Shown: piece by piece, positions 1 through 8,849 of the stretch | Position numbering within the stretch: the first letter of the stretch is position 1 | Layout of the letters: each line of letters opens with the position of its first letter | Assembly: GCF_002374855.1 (NCBI RefSeq) | Contig: NZ_NWVC01000009.1 | Location: 20,357 to 84,356, forward strand | DNA length: 64,000 bases | Reading direction: 5' to 3' | From: Sphingomonas adhaesiva | Lineage (GTDB): Bacteria > Pseudomonadota > Alphaproteobacteria > Sphingomonadales > Sphingomonadaceae | Program-made: the position numbers and the translations under genes | Notes under the pieces: generated by a model | Seen by the model: only the letters and a program-made list of their open reading frames with translations | Told to the model about the DNA's origin: nothing | The model's database searches: none

Positions 1-1
1 A

Positions 2-2596
2 GACGATGCAGCAGCCAATCCGGACGTCGTCATCACCGGATCGCGCATCGACCGTGCCGGGTTCGACGCCCCCACCCCCACGACGATCATTGGCGGCGAC
101 GCGCTGCTGGTCGGCAATCGCCCGAGCATCGCGCAGGTCCTGAACGATCTGCCGCAATTCCGCGCGACGACCACGCCGACGACCAATTTCTCCGGCACCG
201 CCTCCGGTTCGTCGCCCGCCGATCTGCGCGGGCTGGGCACCACGCGGACGCTGACGCTGCTCAACGGCCGGCGCTTCACTGGGTCGGGCGACCTCAACAC
301 CGTGCCGCAGGGGCTGATCAGCCGGGTCGAAGTCGTCACCGGCGGCGCGTCGGCCGCATGGGGATCGGGCGCGGTCGGCGGGGTCGTCAACATCCTGCTC
401 GACACGAAGCTCGACGGGCTGGCGATCGGCGCGACGACCGGCGTCTCCTCGCGCGGGGATGCCTTTCGCTACGGGGTGGACGGCACGTTCGGCACGCGCT
501 TCGCAGGCGGACGCGGCCACTTCATGGTCGGCGTGCAGTATTTCGATGACGAGGGCGTGCTCGACCGCGATTCCCGGCCGAACCTGGGCAGCACGACGCT
601 CTACACCAACCCGGCCGGATCGGCGCATGCGTTCGTGATCGCGCCGGACGTGAACTATTCGAACGCCAGCGTCGGCGGCCTCATCACCAGCGGCGTACTG
701 GCGGGCCAGACGTTCAACCGCGACGGAACGCTGCGCCCGTTCATCTACGGCAATCCACGCGGCAGCGCGGTGATGGTCGGCGGCGAAGGTACCAGCCTGC
801 GCGACGAAACCGCGCTAGCCGCGCCCTACCGGCGGCTGAACGGCTATGCGCGGCTCAGCTTCGCCGTCGGCGATGCGACTGTCTGGACGGACGCCAGTTA
901 CTCGCGGATGCGCGCGCAATATCCGTTCTATGCGGAGAGCAATCGCGACAACATCACGATCTCGCGCGACAATCCCTTCCTGCCGGTCGCCGTCCGCAAC
1001 CGGCTGATCGCGGCGGGTCAGACCAGCTTCCGGTTCGGCCGCGTGTTTGAGGATTACGGCTATCGCACCTACGGCTATACGCGGGAGACGGTCGACGCCG
1101 CGATCGGCGTCGACGGCAGCTTCGCCGGTGGCGACTGGCGCTACAGCGCCTATTACGGGCACGGCGAGTTGTCCGACGATCGCGGGTATTTGAACCAGAA
1201 GGTCACCGCCAATTTCAACCGCGCGATCGACGTGGTCGCCAACCCCGCCGGCGGCGCGCCGATCTGCCGCGTCGCGCTGACCGATCCGACCACCGCGTGC
1301 CGCCCGCTCAACCTGTTCGGGGAGGGCAATGCGGATCCGGCGGCGGTCGCCTATGCCTTTTCGTCGGGGGCGCACGTGCGCAACACGACCAAGCTGGACA
1401 CCGCGATGGTCAGCCTGCGCGGCGATCCCTTCTCGCTATGGGCAGGTCCGGTGTCGGTGGCGGTCGGCGCCGAGGCGCGCTGGGAATCGATCGCGTCGAG
1501 CGACCTTGACCCGCTGTCCGCCGCCCAGGCCTTCACCACGTTCAACTTCTCGCTCATCAACGGCGGCTTCAACGTGAAGGAGGGTTTCGGCGAGGTCGCC
1601 GTACCGCTCCTCGACCAGCCGTTCAGCAAGATCGAGTTCAGCGCCGCCGGTCGCTACAGCCACTATAGCAACACCGGCAACGTCACGTCGTGGAAGCTGG
1701 GCGTCACCGACCGCGTGTTCGACGATCTTCTGCTGCGCGTGTCGACGTCGCGCGACATCCGCTCGGGCAGCCTCACCGAATTGTTCAACACGCGATCGAC
1801 GACGCAATCGAACATCGCCGATCCGACGACGAAGACGACCTATCAGATCGTGACCTTCGGCGGCGGCAACCCGAACCTGGCGCCCGAAATCGGGCGGACG
1901 ACGACGATCGGCGGCACCTTCTCGCCATCGTCGGTGCCCGGGCTGAACCTGTCGGTCGACTATTTCGACATCCGCATCAAGGGCGCGATCGCGACACTGA
2001 GCGGCCAGGACATCGTCACACGCTGCGCCAACGGCAATGCCGCGCTGTGCAGTCAGATCGTCCGCGCGAACGGGGTCATCACCACCGTCTTCGCGACGTT
2101 CGTCAACCTGGCCGAATATCATACGAACGGCCTGGATTTCGAGGCGTCGTACGATCTGCCGCTCAGCACCGTGTCGGCATCGCTGCCCGGCAAGCTGCGC
2201 GTCCGCGGGCTGGCGACCTATGTCGACAGCCTGACGACCGACGATGGCGTCAGCAGGATCGAATATGTCGGCGACGTCGGCGAGGCCGTGCCCTTCGGCA
2301 CGCCGCACTGGCGCGGCAACCTGACCGTTACCTATGACGACAGCGTCTTCGGCGCCGATGCCCGCGTGCGCTATGTCGGCGGCGGGTTGTGGAACCACCT
2401 GCTGGATATCGAGAACAATGCGATTTCGGCCAAGGCGTATCTCGATCTCGGCGCGCGCGTGCGGATCGACGGGCTGACGCTGTCCGCCAACGTCACCAAC
2501 GTGTTCGACAAGGATGCGCCGCCGACGACGACGGGCCAGATCCATTACGACCAGATGGGCCGGTATTTCTCGATGGCTGCGCGCATCGCGTTCTGA
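2..2596 (+). CDS. TonB-dependent receptor, 5' end outside the window
   Basis: Outer-membrane active transporter powered by TonB-ExbB-ExbD. The reading frame is already open at base 2, and 864 codons are visible up to the TGA at 2594-2596. The visible start carries the TonB-box-like VVITGSR at about residue 9. The plug domain follows, with LRGLGTTRTLTLLNGRRF and a segment ending SAAWGSGAVGGVVNIL. The rest is a beta-barrel ending in the aromatic C-terminus MAARIAF typical of barrel insertion. The signal peptide, and any N-terminal STN domain, lie upstream of the window. An internal GTG at 302 is not the true start because plug homology extends in front of it. The substrate cannot be read from sequence; the serine hydrolase, M20 peptidase and CapA-like genes that follow suggest peptide-like ligands (inference). 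Confidence 0.93.
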   Translation, partial: DDAAANPDVVITGSRIDRAGFDAPTPTTIIGGDALLVGNRPSIAQVLNDLPQFRATTTPTTNFSGTASGSSPADLRGLGTTRTLTLLNGRRFTGSGDLNTVPQGLISRVEVVTGGASAAWGSGAVGGVVNILLDTKLDGLAIGATTGVSSRGDAFRYGVDGTFGTRFAGGRGHFMVGVQYFDDEGVLDRDSRPNLGSTTLYTNPAGSAHAFVIAPDVNYSNASVGGLITSGVLAGQTFNRDGTLRPFIYGNPRGSAVMVGGEGTSLRDETALAAPYRRLNGYARLSFAVGDATVWTDASYSRMRAQYPFYAESNRDNITISRDNPFLPVAVRNRLIAAGQTSFRFGRVFEDYGYRTYGYTRETVDAAIGVDGSFAGGDWRYSAYYGHGELSDDRGYLNQKVTANFNRAIDVVANPAGGAPICRVALTDPTTACRPLNLFGEGNADPAAVAYAFSSGAHVRNTTKLDTAMVSLRGDPFSLWAGPVSVAVGAEARWESIASSDLDPLSAAQAFTTFNFSLINGGFNVKEGFGEVAVPLLDQPFSKIEFSAAGRYSHYSNTGNVTSWKLGVTDRVFDDLLLRVSTSRDIRSGSLTELFNTRSTTQSNIADPTTKTTYQIVTFGGGNPNLAPEIGRTTTIGGTFSPSSVPGLNLSVDYFDIRIKGAIATLSGQDIVTRCANGNAALCSQIVRANGVITTVFATFVNLAEYHTNGLDFEASYDLPLSTVSASLPGKLRVRGLATYVDSLTTDDGVSRIEYVGDVGEAVPFGTPHWRGNLTVTYDDSVFGADARVRYVGGGLWNHLLDIENNAISAKAYLDLGARVRIDGLTLSANVTNVFDKDAPPTTTGQIHYDQMGRYFSMAARIAF

Positions 2597-2624
2597 CACG
2601 TTTCACGAACAGGGGGTTGGGGTG

Positions 2625-4157
2625 ATGATACGGCATGGTCTGCTTATCGGCGTAACGCTGGCCGTCACCGCGCAGGCGACCGCGCAGCCGGTCGCGCTGC
2701 GATCGGTCGCGCGGGAGGCGGTCGATCCGATCTTCGCCCAATGGGCCGCCAATACCTCCCCCGGCTGCGCCATCGCGGTCGATCGCGACGGCCGGACCGT
2801 CCTTTCCCGCGCCTGGGGTATGGCCGACCTGGAACACGGGGTCCGCAACAGCCCGGACACCGTGTTCGAGGCGGGATCGGTATCCAAACAGTTCACCGCC
2901 GCCGCGGTGCTGACGCTGGTCGAGGCCGGAAAGCTGACGCTCGACACCGATGTGCGCACGATCATCCCGGAGCTCCCCGACTATGGCCGGGTCATCACGA
3001 TCGACCAGTTGCTGAACCACACCAGCGGCCTGCGCGACTGGGGCGGGATCGCGGGGCTAGGCGGCTGGCCGCGCACGACGCGCGCCTATGACCAGGCCGA
3101 TGCGCTGGCGATCATCGTGCGACAAAAGGCGCTCAATTACGCACCGGGTGCGGAATCGAGCTACACCAACACCGGCTACAACCTGCTGACCGAAGTCGTC
3201 CGGCGCGTCAGCGGGAAATCGCTGGCCGATTACAGTCAGGACGTATTGTTCAAGCCGCTGGGCATGACGCACAGCCAGTGGCGCGACGATTTCCGTCGCA
3301 TCGTGCCGGGCCGTGCGCAGGCCTATGACAAGGCGGGCGGGCGATATCGGCAGGAGATGCCGTTCGAAAACACCTATGGCAACGGCGGCCTGCTGACGAC
3401 GGTCGGGGATCTGCTGATCTGGAACCGGGCGCTGGACGGCGGCGCGCTGGGCGCGTTCGTCACGAAGAAACTGTCGGAGCGCAGCCGGCTGCGCGACGGC
3501 CGCCTGCTGACCTATGGGCGCGGGCTGTTCAACTACCGTTTCCACGACACGGAGGAAATCGCCCACGCCGGATCGACCGCGGGCTATCGCGCGTGGCTGG
3601 GGCGATACCCCGCCTATCGCCTGTCGATCGCGATGCTGTGCAATGCGAGCGATGCCGACAGCGGCATGGGGCGGAAGGTCGCCGCACTGTTTCTGCCGCC
3701 CTACGCCGAACCGCCGCGAACGGCGAAGACGCTCGATGGCCTCTTCGTGGATCGGGCGTCGGGGATCCCGCTCGACCTTGCGCGCTACAATGCGAACGAG
3801 AGCCGGGTGGTGTCGGCCGACCGCATCGAACTCACCGGGCGGGACGGCAATGTCGCGGTGTATCTGCGCACCCCGCCCGTCGCCGCCAGCAGTTTCGTCA
3901 CCACCGATTACATCGGCACCTACGCCAGCGACGAGGTCGGCGCGACCTACGACATCGCCGCCCGGCCCGGCGGAGGGCTGACATGGACCATTCGCGAACG
4001 CCCCGGCGACGTGCGCGCGTTGGCGCCGGTCTATCGCGACGCCTTCCAGGGTGACGACGGCCTCGTCCGCTTCGTGCGCGATGGCGCCGGCCGGGTGATC
4101 GCGCTGACCGTCAGCATCGAACGCGCGCGCAACGTCCGGTTCGAGCGCCGACGCTGA
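2625..4157 (+). CDS. secreted serine hydrolase, beta-lactamase class C / D-aminopeptidase-like
   Basis: A 510-aa penicillin-binding-fold serine hydrolase (Pfam Beta-lactamase, class C type). Start ATG 2625 follows a purine-rich AGGGGG at 2611-2616 and gives a signal peptide ending near TAQATAQ. The catalytic SxxK is SVSK at residues 85-88, YxN is YTN at about 180, and an HAG triad corresponding to KTG lies near residue 340. After the roughly 350-aa catalytic core there is a C-terminal domain of about 140 aa, as in DD-peptidase, esterase or D-aminopeptidase relatives rather than true AmpC enzymes of about 380 aa. It lies 28 bp behind the receptor and is probably in the same transcript. The substrate is unknown: a D-amino peptide, a cell-wall peptide or an ester are all possible. 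Confidence 0.85.
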   Translation: MIRHGLLIGVTLAVTAQATAQPVALRSVAREAVDPIFAQWAANTSPGCAIAVDRDGRTVLSRAWGMADLEHGVRNSPDTVFEAGSVSKQFTAAAVLTLVEAGKLTLDTDVRTIIPELPDYGRVITIDQLLNHTSGLRDWGGIAGLGGWPRTTRAYDQADALAIIVRQKALNYAPGAESSYTNTGYNLLTEVVRRVSGKSLADYSQDVLFKPLGMTHSQWRDDFRRIVPGRAQAYDKAGGRYRQEMPFENTYGNGGLLTTVGDLLIWNRALDGGALGAFVTKKLSERSRLRDGRLLTYGRGLFNYRFHDTEEIAHAGSTAGYRAWLGRYPAYRLSIAMLCNASDADSGMGRKVAALFLPPYAEPPRTAKTLDGLFVDRASGIPLDLARYNANESRVVSADRIELTGRDGNVAVYLRTPPVAASSFVTTDYIGTYASDEVGATYDIAARPGGGLTWTIRERPGDVRALAPVYRDAFQGDDGLVRFVRDGAGRVIALTVSIERARNVRFERRR

Positions 4158-4248
4158 GCGATGTTATGCGCGGACGTCATGCAAATCTGGAATAACCCGT
4201 TCGACATCGGCATTGGACGGCCGCCTGCATGACCGGCAGCATCCGGTC

Positions 4249-4980
4249 ATGCAGGGGGAAAGACAGATATTCGAGGCCTATGGCCGGCGGCTTTGGCTGT
4301 TCGTCGCGGCGCGGACGAAACAGGCGGAGGATGTCGACGACATCACTCAGGAAACGTTCCTTCGCTTCTATGCCTTCTCGCGCAGCCATCTGGTGGAGCA
4401 GCCGCTGGGCTATCTCTACCGCATCGCGCTGAACATCATCATCGACCGTGCGCGACGCCGGACGCCGCTGGCGTCGGCGGCTCCCCTGGACGATATCGCC
4501 GAGCATCATCTGTGCGTGCGTCCCGAGCAGGAGGAGGCGCGCCGGCTTGCCGATCTGCAACGCGCCTATGCCGACGCGATCGCCGAAATGCCGCCCCGCT
4601 GCGCGGAGGTGTTCCGCCTGCGCCGGCACCGCGAGATGACGACCCCGGACGTGGCCGCACATCTGTCGATCACGCCGCGCATGGTGCAAAAGCACATGGT
4701 CCTCGCCATGGCGCACCTGCACGCCCGGCTGCGCGCCTATGTCGCGTGCGACGATCCCGTCGGCCCGGCCGGCGACAGCGTTCCCACGACATGCCAGATT
4801 GCCTCCAGTTCGCAGGCGAGCGCGCCGGTCCGCCGGTCGTCCAGCAAGGCGCGCAGCGCGGCGTCGGTGGGGGGGGCGTCGCCGGTGATCGCGACGACCA
4901 GCCGGCAAAGATCGGCACGCGCAACGGCATGCTGCGTCAACCGCGACATCGCACCTCTCCCTGTATCGACCGGCCTATGA
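4249..4980 (+). CDS. ECF-type RNA polymerase sigma factor with an unusual C-terminal run-on
   Basis: Sigma-70 region 2 is visible as a stretch containing DDITQETFLRFY and QPLGYLYRIALNIIIDRAR. Region 4 follows with EMPPRCAEVFRLRRHR and a helix-turn-helix around DVAAHLSITPRMVQKHM. The layout is FecI-like. Start ATG 4249 is chosen because homology begins just after it; an in-frame TTG at 4213 is the alternative. Region 4 is complete near base 4740, about 165 aa, the usual length for the family. The frame nevertheless stays open for about 80 more codons, giving a Ser/Arg/Ala-rich tail that lies antisense to a small RBS-preceded ORF (4737-4949). The tail may be real, or may exist only because antisense coding keeps the frame open. 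No full FecR follows on this strand. Confidence 0.8.
   Translation: MQGERQIFEAYGRRLWLFVAARTKQAEDVDDITQETFLRFYAFSRSHLVEQPLGYLYRIALNIIIDRARRRTPLASAAPLDDIAEHHLCVRPEQEEARRLADLQRAYADAIAEMPPRCAEVFRLRRHREMTTPDVAAHLSITPRMVQKHMVLAMAHLHARLRAYVACDDPVGPAGDSVPTTCQIASSSQASAPVRRSSSKARSAASVGGASPVIATTSRQRSARATACCVNRDIAPLPVSTGL
4737..4949 (-). CDS. small ORF, possible FecR N-terminal (DUF4880)-like protein, antisense to the sigma tail
   Basis: A 70-aa reading frame whose ATG (4949-4947) is preceded on the minus strand by GGAGAGG with a 4-nt gap, a very good ribosome-binding site. By eye the segment GDAPPTDAALRALLDDR, followed by LEAIWHVVGTL, resembles the N-terminal DUF4880 domain of FecR anti-sigma factors; compare GEWSAEDDAALTVWLDEQ in the full FecR at 51833-52855. 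There is no membrane segment and no FecR sensor domain. It lies wholly inside the 3' part of the sigma-factor frame on the other strand. If real, it could be a cytoplasmic anti-sigma peptide for that sigma factor. The resemblance is weak and the overlap makes the call uncertain. Confidence 0.42.
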   Translation of the reverse strand: MSRLTQHAVARADLCRLVVAITGDAPPTDAALRALLDDRRTGALACELEAIWHVVGTLSPAGPTGSSHAT

Positions 4981-5115
4981 CGGATCGCGGTGGCCAATGC
5001 GAACCCGTGCGCGAAAATTCGCATTGCGCGACCTTCGCTTCCAACCCGATCCGGCGTCCTTGATAGAGGAAGCGGACGACGCGCTCTTGCCGGTCGTCGC
5101 TTGGGAGGGCCGTGC

Positions 5116-6381
5116 ATGTCGTCGTCGTTGATCGTCGCTCAAATCCTTGCTGTTGCCGCCGCCAACGCGTCCGACGCGCACGCCCAGGCGGTGCTCGCCA
5201 GCCCCGGCTATCGCGCCACGATCGCCCAGATCGACCGCGAGCACGACCGCGTTGTGGACGATATCGTCACGCTGACGGAAATCCCCGCCCCGCCCTTCAA
5301 GGAAGCAGCGCGCGCCGCCACCTATCGCGCCATGCTGGAACAGGCCGGGCTGGAGAATGTCGAGATCGACGCGGAGGGCAACGTCCTGGGCCTGTATCGC
5401 GGCACCGCGCCCGCCGGCGGCCCGGTGGTCGTGCTGGCGGCGCATCTCGATACGGTCTTTCCAACGGGCACGCCGGTCAAGGTGCGGCGCACCGGCACGC
5501 GGCTGTCGGCACCCGGCATCGGCGACGACACGCGCAGCCTTGCCGTCATCGCCGCCTACGCCCGCGCGATGAAAGCGAACAAGGTGCGGGTCGGCACCGA
5601 TATCCTGTTCGTCGGCAATGTCGGGGAGGAAGGGCCGGGCGACCTGCGCGGGGTGCGACACCTGTTCACGCGCAGCGCGTATCGCGACCGCATCCGCACC
5701 TTCATCTCGATGGACGGCACCGATGCCGCGCGGATCGTCACCGGCGGCGTGGGGTCGAAACGCTACCGCGTGACCTATACCGGCCCGGGCGGGCACAGCT
5801 ACGGCGCGTTCGGACTGGTCAATCCGATGGTCGCGATGAGCCAGGCCGCGGTCGACCTGTACAAGATCACGGTCCCGACATCTCCCAAGACGACCTACGC
5901 CGCCAGCGTCGTGGGCGGCGGCACGTCGGTCAATTCGATCCCCAACGAAACCTTCATGGAATTCGACATGCGGTCCGAGGATCCCGGCGCGCTGGCTAGG
6001 GTCGAGCAGCAGTTCAAGGCGGTGGTGCAGGCCGGGGTCGATAGCGAGAATGCCGCGCGCAGCACGCGCGAGGGGAAGGTCGCCGCAGACCTCAAGGTGA
6101 TCGGGGACCGTCCCGCGGGCAGCACGCCGGCCACCGCCGATATTGTCGCAATCGCCGATGGCGTCATCCGTGCCGGCGGCCTGACGCCCCAGTTGGTGGC
6201 GTCGTCGACCGATTCGAACATCCCGATGAGTTTGGGCATCCCCGCGATCACCATCGGCTCTGGCGGGTCGGGCGGCCGCGCGCACTCGCTGGACGAATGG
6301 ATCGACGTCGACAAACCCGCCAGCCTGAAGGGGATGGGAATCGGCCTGGGTATCCTGTTCGCCGCTGCGGGGGCGAAGTGA
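5116..6381 (+). CDS. exported M20-family zinc peptidase
   Basis: A 421-aa M20/M25/M40 metallopeptidase (peptidase T / carboxypeptidase G2 fold). ATG 5116 has GGGAGGG at 5103-5109 as RBS and starts a signal peptide ending near ASDAHAQA. Metal-site and catalytic motifs are visible: H110-x-D112 in AAHLDTVF, GIGDD at 134-138, E171-E172 in VGEEGPGD, a later aspartate in SMDGTD, and the C-terminal histidine in RAHSLDEW. A dimerisation-domain stretch (GGHSYGAFGLVNP) lies between. It is translationally coupled to the next gene through GTGA. Likely role: exopeptidase acting on small peptides in the periplasm. The exact specificity cannot be inferred. Confidence 0.88.
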   Translation: MSSSLIVAQILAVAAANASDAHAQAVLASPGYRATIAQIDREHDRVVDDIVTLTEIPAPPFKEAARAATYRAMLEQAGLENVEIDAEGNVLGLYRGTAPAGGPVVVLAAHLDTVFPTGTPVKVRRTGTRLSAPGIGDDTRSLAVIAAYARAMKANKVRVGTDILFVGNVGEEGPGDLRGVRHLFTRSAYRDRIRTFISMDGTDAARIVTGGVGSKRYRVTYTGPGGHSYGAFGLVNPMVAMSQAAVDLYKITVPTSPKTTYAASVVGGGTSVNSIPNETFMEFDMRSEDPGALARVEQQFKAVVQAGVDSENAARSTREGKVAADLKVIGDRPAGSTPATADIVAIADGVIRAGGLTPQLVASSTDSNIPMSLGIPAITIGSGGSGGRAHSLDEWIDVDKPASLKGMGIGLGILFAAAGAK

Positions 6382-7787
6382 TCCCGCCGGTGGTGCGCAG
6401 CATCGCGGCGGGCGCTGCGCTCGCGGCGCTGGCGCCATCGGCGGTGGCGCAGGACCGGCTGGTCACGACGCCCGTCCCCACCTCCCCGATCGCCGGCGAC
6501 TTCACCCTGGCCGCGACCGGGGACCTCATCTACCTGCGCCCGATGCGTGCGACGCTGGAGGCGCGCAGCCCCGACATGCTGCGGCTGCTGCGCGACGCGG
6601 ACGTCACGTTCGGCAATTTCGAGACTACCGTGCTGGACCTAGCGACGACCAAGGCCGTCGCGCAGGCCGAATCGGGCGGCACCTGGATGCTCGCCGACCC
6701 GCGCGTGCCAAGGGACGTGGCCGCGCTCGGCTTCGACCTCGTCAGCCATGCCAACAACCATGCGACCGACTGGGGCGTGGAGGGGATGGCCGAAACCGGC
6801 CGCCGATTGGACGATGCCGGCCTGACCTGGTCGGGGACCGGCGGCACGTTGTCGGCGGCGCGGGCGCCGCGGTACGTCGATGTCGCGCGGGGGCGGGTCG
6901 CGCTCGTTTCGGCCACCTCGACGTTCACGCCGATGTCCCGTGCGAGCGACGCGGCCGGGGACGTCGCGGGACGTCCCGGGGTGAACGCGCTGCGCACGGT
7001 GCGCACCGCGCTCGTCACGCGCGACCAGTTCGCCGCGCTCGCCGCCGTCGCCGCCAAGTCGCCGCTGCGTACCGATGGCCGCGTCGGTGACGGCGTCACC
7101 TTGTTCGGCAACCGCTTCGCCGTGGGCGGCACGGGCGGCCGGTATCTGGACTATCGCTACCGGATCAACGCGAGCGACCTCGCCGCCAACCTGCGCGCCA
7201 TCCGACAGGCGAAGCAGAACGGCAATTTCGTGATCTATTCGGTGCACAATCACGAACCCGGCAACGATTTCCAGGAACCCGCGAACTTCGCGGTGGAACT
7301 GGCCCATGCCGCGATCGATGCCGGCGCCGACGCCTATATGGGCCATGGGCCGCACCAGTTGCGGGGGATCGAGATCTACAAGGGGCGGCCGATCTTCTAT
7401 TCGCTCGGCAACTTCGCGATGATGAACAACTCGCTCGATGCGGTGCCGGCCGACATGTACGACCAGTTCGGCGTCAGCCCCGACAGCGCGACCGTCCCGG
7501 AACTGCTACAGGCCCGCAATGCGCGGACGTTCGGCGATCCGAACCTGTATGAATCGGTGATCGCGATCACGCGCTACACGAACGGCGCGCTGAGCGAGAT
7601 CAGGCTCTACCCGATCGACCTGGGGGTCGACATCAAGGGCGCCGATCGCGGCGTGCCGCGGATGGCATCGCGCGCGCACGGCGACCGCATCCTTACCCGT
7701 CTCCAGAAGCTGTCCGCCGCGCTCGGCACGACGATCCTTCTTCAGGACGGCGTGGGCGTCATCCGCGTGGCACCGCCGACGAAGTAG
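6378..7787 (+). CDS. exported CapA-family protein (poly-gamma-glutamate synthesis protein family)
   Basis: The start GTG 6378 overlaps the stop of the M20 gene (GTGA), so the two are co-translated. The 469-aa product has a signal peptide ending near PSAVAQ and a calcineurin-like CapA fold: AATGDLIYLRP near the N-terminus, NFETTVLD, SHANNHATDWG, then YSVHNHEP and GHGPHQLRGIEIYKGRP followed by YSLGNF. These match the CapA/PgsA metallophosphatase-like family. Outside Bacillus capsule loci the family's function is poorly defined; some members are thought to act on gamma-glutamyl polymers or lipid-linked substrates. Pairing with an M20 peptidase favours a peptide or gamma-glutamyl substrate (inference). 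The 3' end overlaps the convergent LysR gene by 29 bp. Confidence 0.85.
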   Translation: MIPPVVRSIAAGAALAALAPSAVAQDRLVTTPVPTSPIAGDFTLAATGDLIYLRPMRATLEARSPDMLRLLRDADVTFGNFETTVLDLATTKAVAQAESGGTWMLADPRVPRDVAALGFDLVSHANNHATDWGVEGMAETGRRLDDAGLTWSGTGGTLSAARAPRYVDVARGRVALVSATSTFTPMSRASDAAGDVAGRPGVNALRTVRTALVTRDQFAALAAVAAKSPLRTDGRVGDGVTLFGNRFAVGGTGGRYLDYRYRINASDLAANLRAIRQAKQNGNFVIYSVHNHEPGNDFQEPANFAVELAHAAIDAGADAYMGHGPHQLRGIEIYKGRPIFYSLGNFAMMNNSLDAVPADMYDQFGVSPDSATVPELLQARNARTFGDPNLYESVIAITRYTNGALSEIRLYPIDLGVDIKGADRGVPRMASRAHGDRILTRLQKLSAALGTTILLQDGVGVIRVAPPTK

Positions 7788-8682
7788 CGCCCTGCCCGCC
7801 CAGCGCCGGCAAGGTGCGCGCCGCTTCCCACACGCGATTGACCGCGGCCCTGTTCCGATCGAGCGAGCGATAGATGCGGATCTGCATCTGCACGTCCGCC
7901 CCCAGGTCGCACAGCTCCCCCCTGGCCAGTTCACGCCGGATCAGGCTTTCGGGCAGCCATGCTATGCCATGTCCGGCCAGCACCATCGCCTTCAGCATTT
8001 CGGCGATGGCATTGTCGTTGACGTGGCTGGCGGTAAGCTGAAGCCGCGCCGTCCGCGCCGCATGGACGCTCATGCGGCCAAGGAAGGAATTGGCGCCATA
8101 GGCCAGCAGCGGCGCACCATCGTCCAGCGCGAACAGCGCGTGACCATCGCGGCACAATGACGCCGCCAGCAGCCGGTCCTCGCCCAGGACGACGAACGGA
8201 AACCGTTCCGGGTCGATCGACAGCGGGATCGCATCGTGGTGGAAGGTCATCAGGAAGTCGCTCTTCCCCTCGACCAATGACTGCACGCAGTTGTGGAAAT
8301 TGTCGGCCAGCACATCGGTCTTCAGCCGGCCGACGAGTTGCTCGATATCGCGCAGCCAGTCGGGAAAGACGCTGAGCGCCAGCGTGTGCAGCGCGGCGAA
8401 GCTGATCGTGCGGCGGGACAGCTGGCGACGCGACAGCGTGTCGTCGCGCGCGTCCTGCAACAGGTTCAGCACCTCGTCCGCGGTTTCGCGGAACAGCCGG
8501 CCTTCGGGGGTCAGCGACGTCGGATAGGTGCTGCGGTCGATCAACGCCGCGCCCAGCCAGGTTTCCAGTGCCTGGATCCTGCGGCTGAACGCCGACTGGG
8601 TGACGTTGCGCGCCGCCGCCGATCGCGAGAAGCTGCGCGTGTCGCACAGGCTGACGAAATCTTCGAGATGCTTCAGGTCCAT
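7759..8682 (-). CDS. LysR-family transcriptional regulator, HypT (YjiE)-like
   Basis: A 307-aa LysR regulator. The N-terminal winged HTH is the first ~60 aa: MDLKHLEDFVSLCDTRSFSR, then AAARNVTQSAFSRRIQALE. That N-terminus, including the LIDRSTYPTSLTPEG segment, closely follows HypT/YjiE, the hypochlorite-responsive regulator of E. coli. The substrate-binding domain occupies the rest. Many sphingomonad genomes carry HypT-like regulators beside amino-acid or amidohydrolase genes, so a redox-sensing role should not be assumed. The gene is divergent from the D-amino-acid dehydrogenase gene with a 167-bp spacer and is the obvious candidate to control it. Confidence 0.88.
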   Translation of the reverse strand: MDLKHLEDFVSLCDTRSFSRSAAARNVTQSAFSRRIQALETWLGAALIDRSTYPTSLTPEGRLFRETADEVLNLLQDARDDTLSRRQLSRRTISFAALHTLALSVFPDWLRDIEQLVGRLKTDVLADNFHNCVQSLVEGKSDFLMTFHHDAIPLSIDPERFPFVVLGEDRLLAASLCRDGHALFALDDGAPLLAYGANSFLGRMSVHAARTARLQLTASHVNDNAIAEMLKAMVLAGHGIAWLPESLIRRELARGELCDLGADVQMQIRIYRSLDRNRAAVNRVWEAARTLPALGGQGATSSAVPRG

Positions 8683-8849
8683 CGGCCGCCCGTGATAGCG
8701 TGGATGCTACCCATCTGGTCCGACAGCGCCCGGCTTGTCAAAGCGCACGATGCCATGAGACCTCGACGTTCGCTTTGCGTCAGTGCGGACGTCTTCGACC
8801 GGTACTGACCATTCGGTGTCCGACGCGATGCCCAGGAGAGAATGCGGCA

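Noticed and set aside
2625..4157. Beta-lactam resistance gene
   Set aside because: The SxxK/YxN fold is shared by many esterases and peptidases; the extra C-terminal domain and HAG instead of KTG argue against AmpC.
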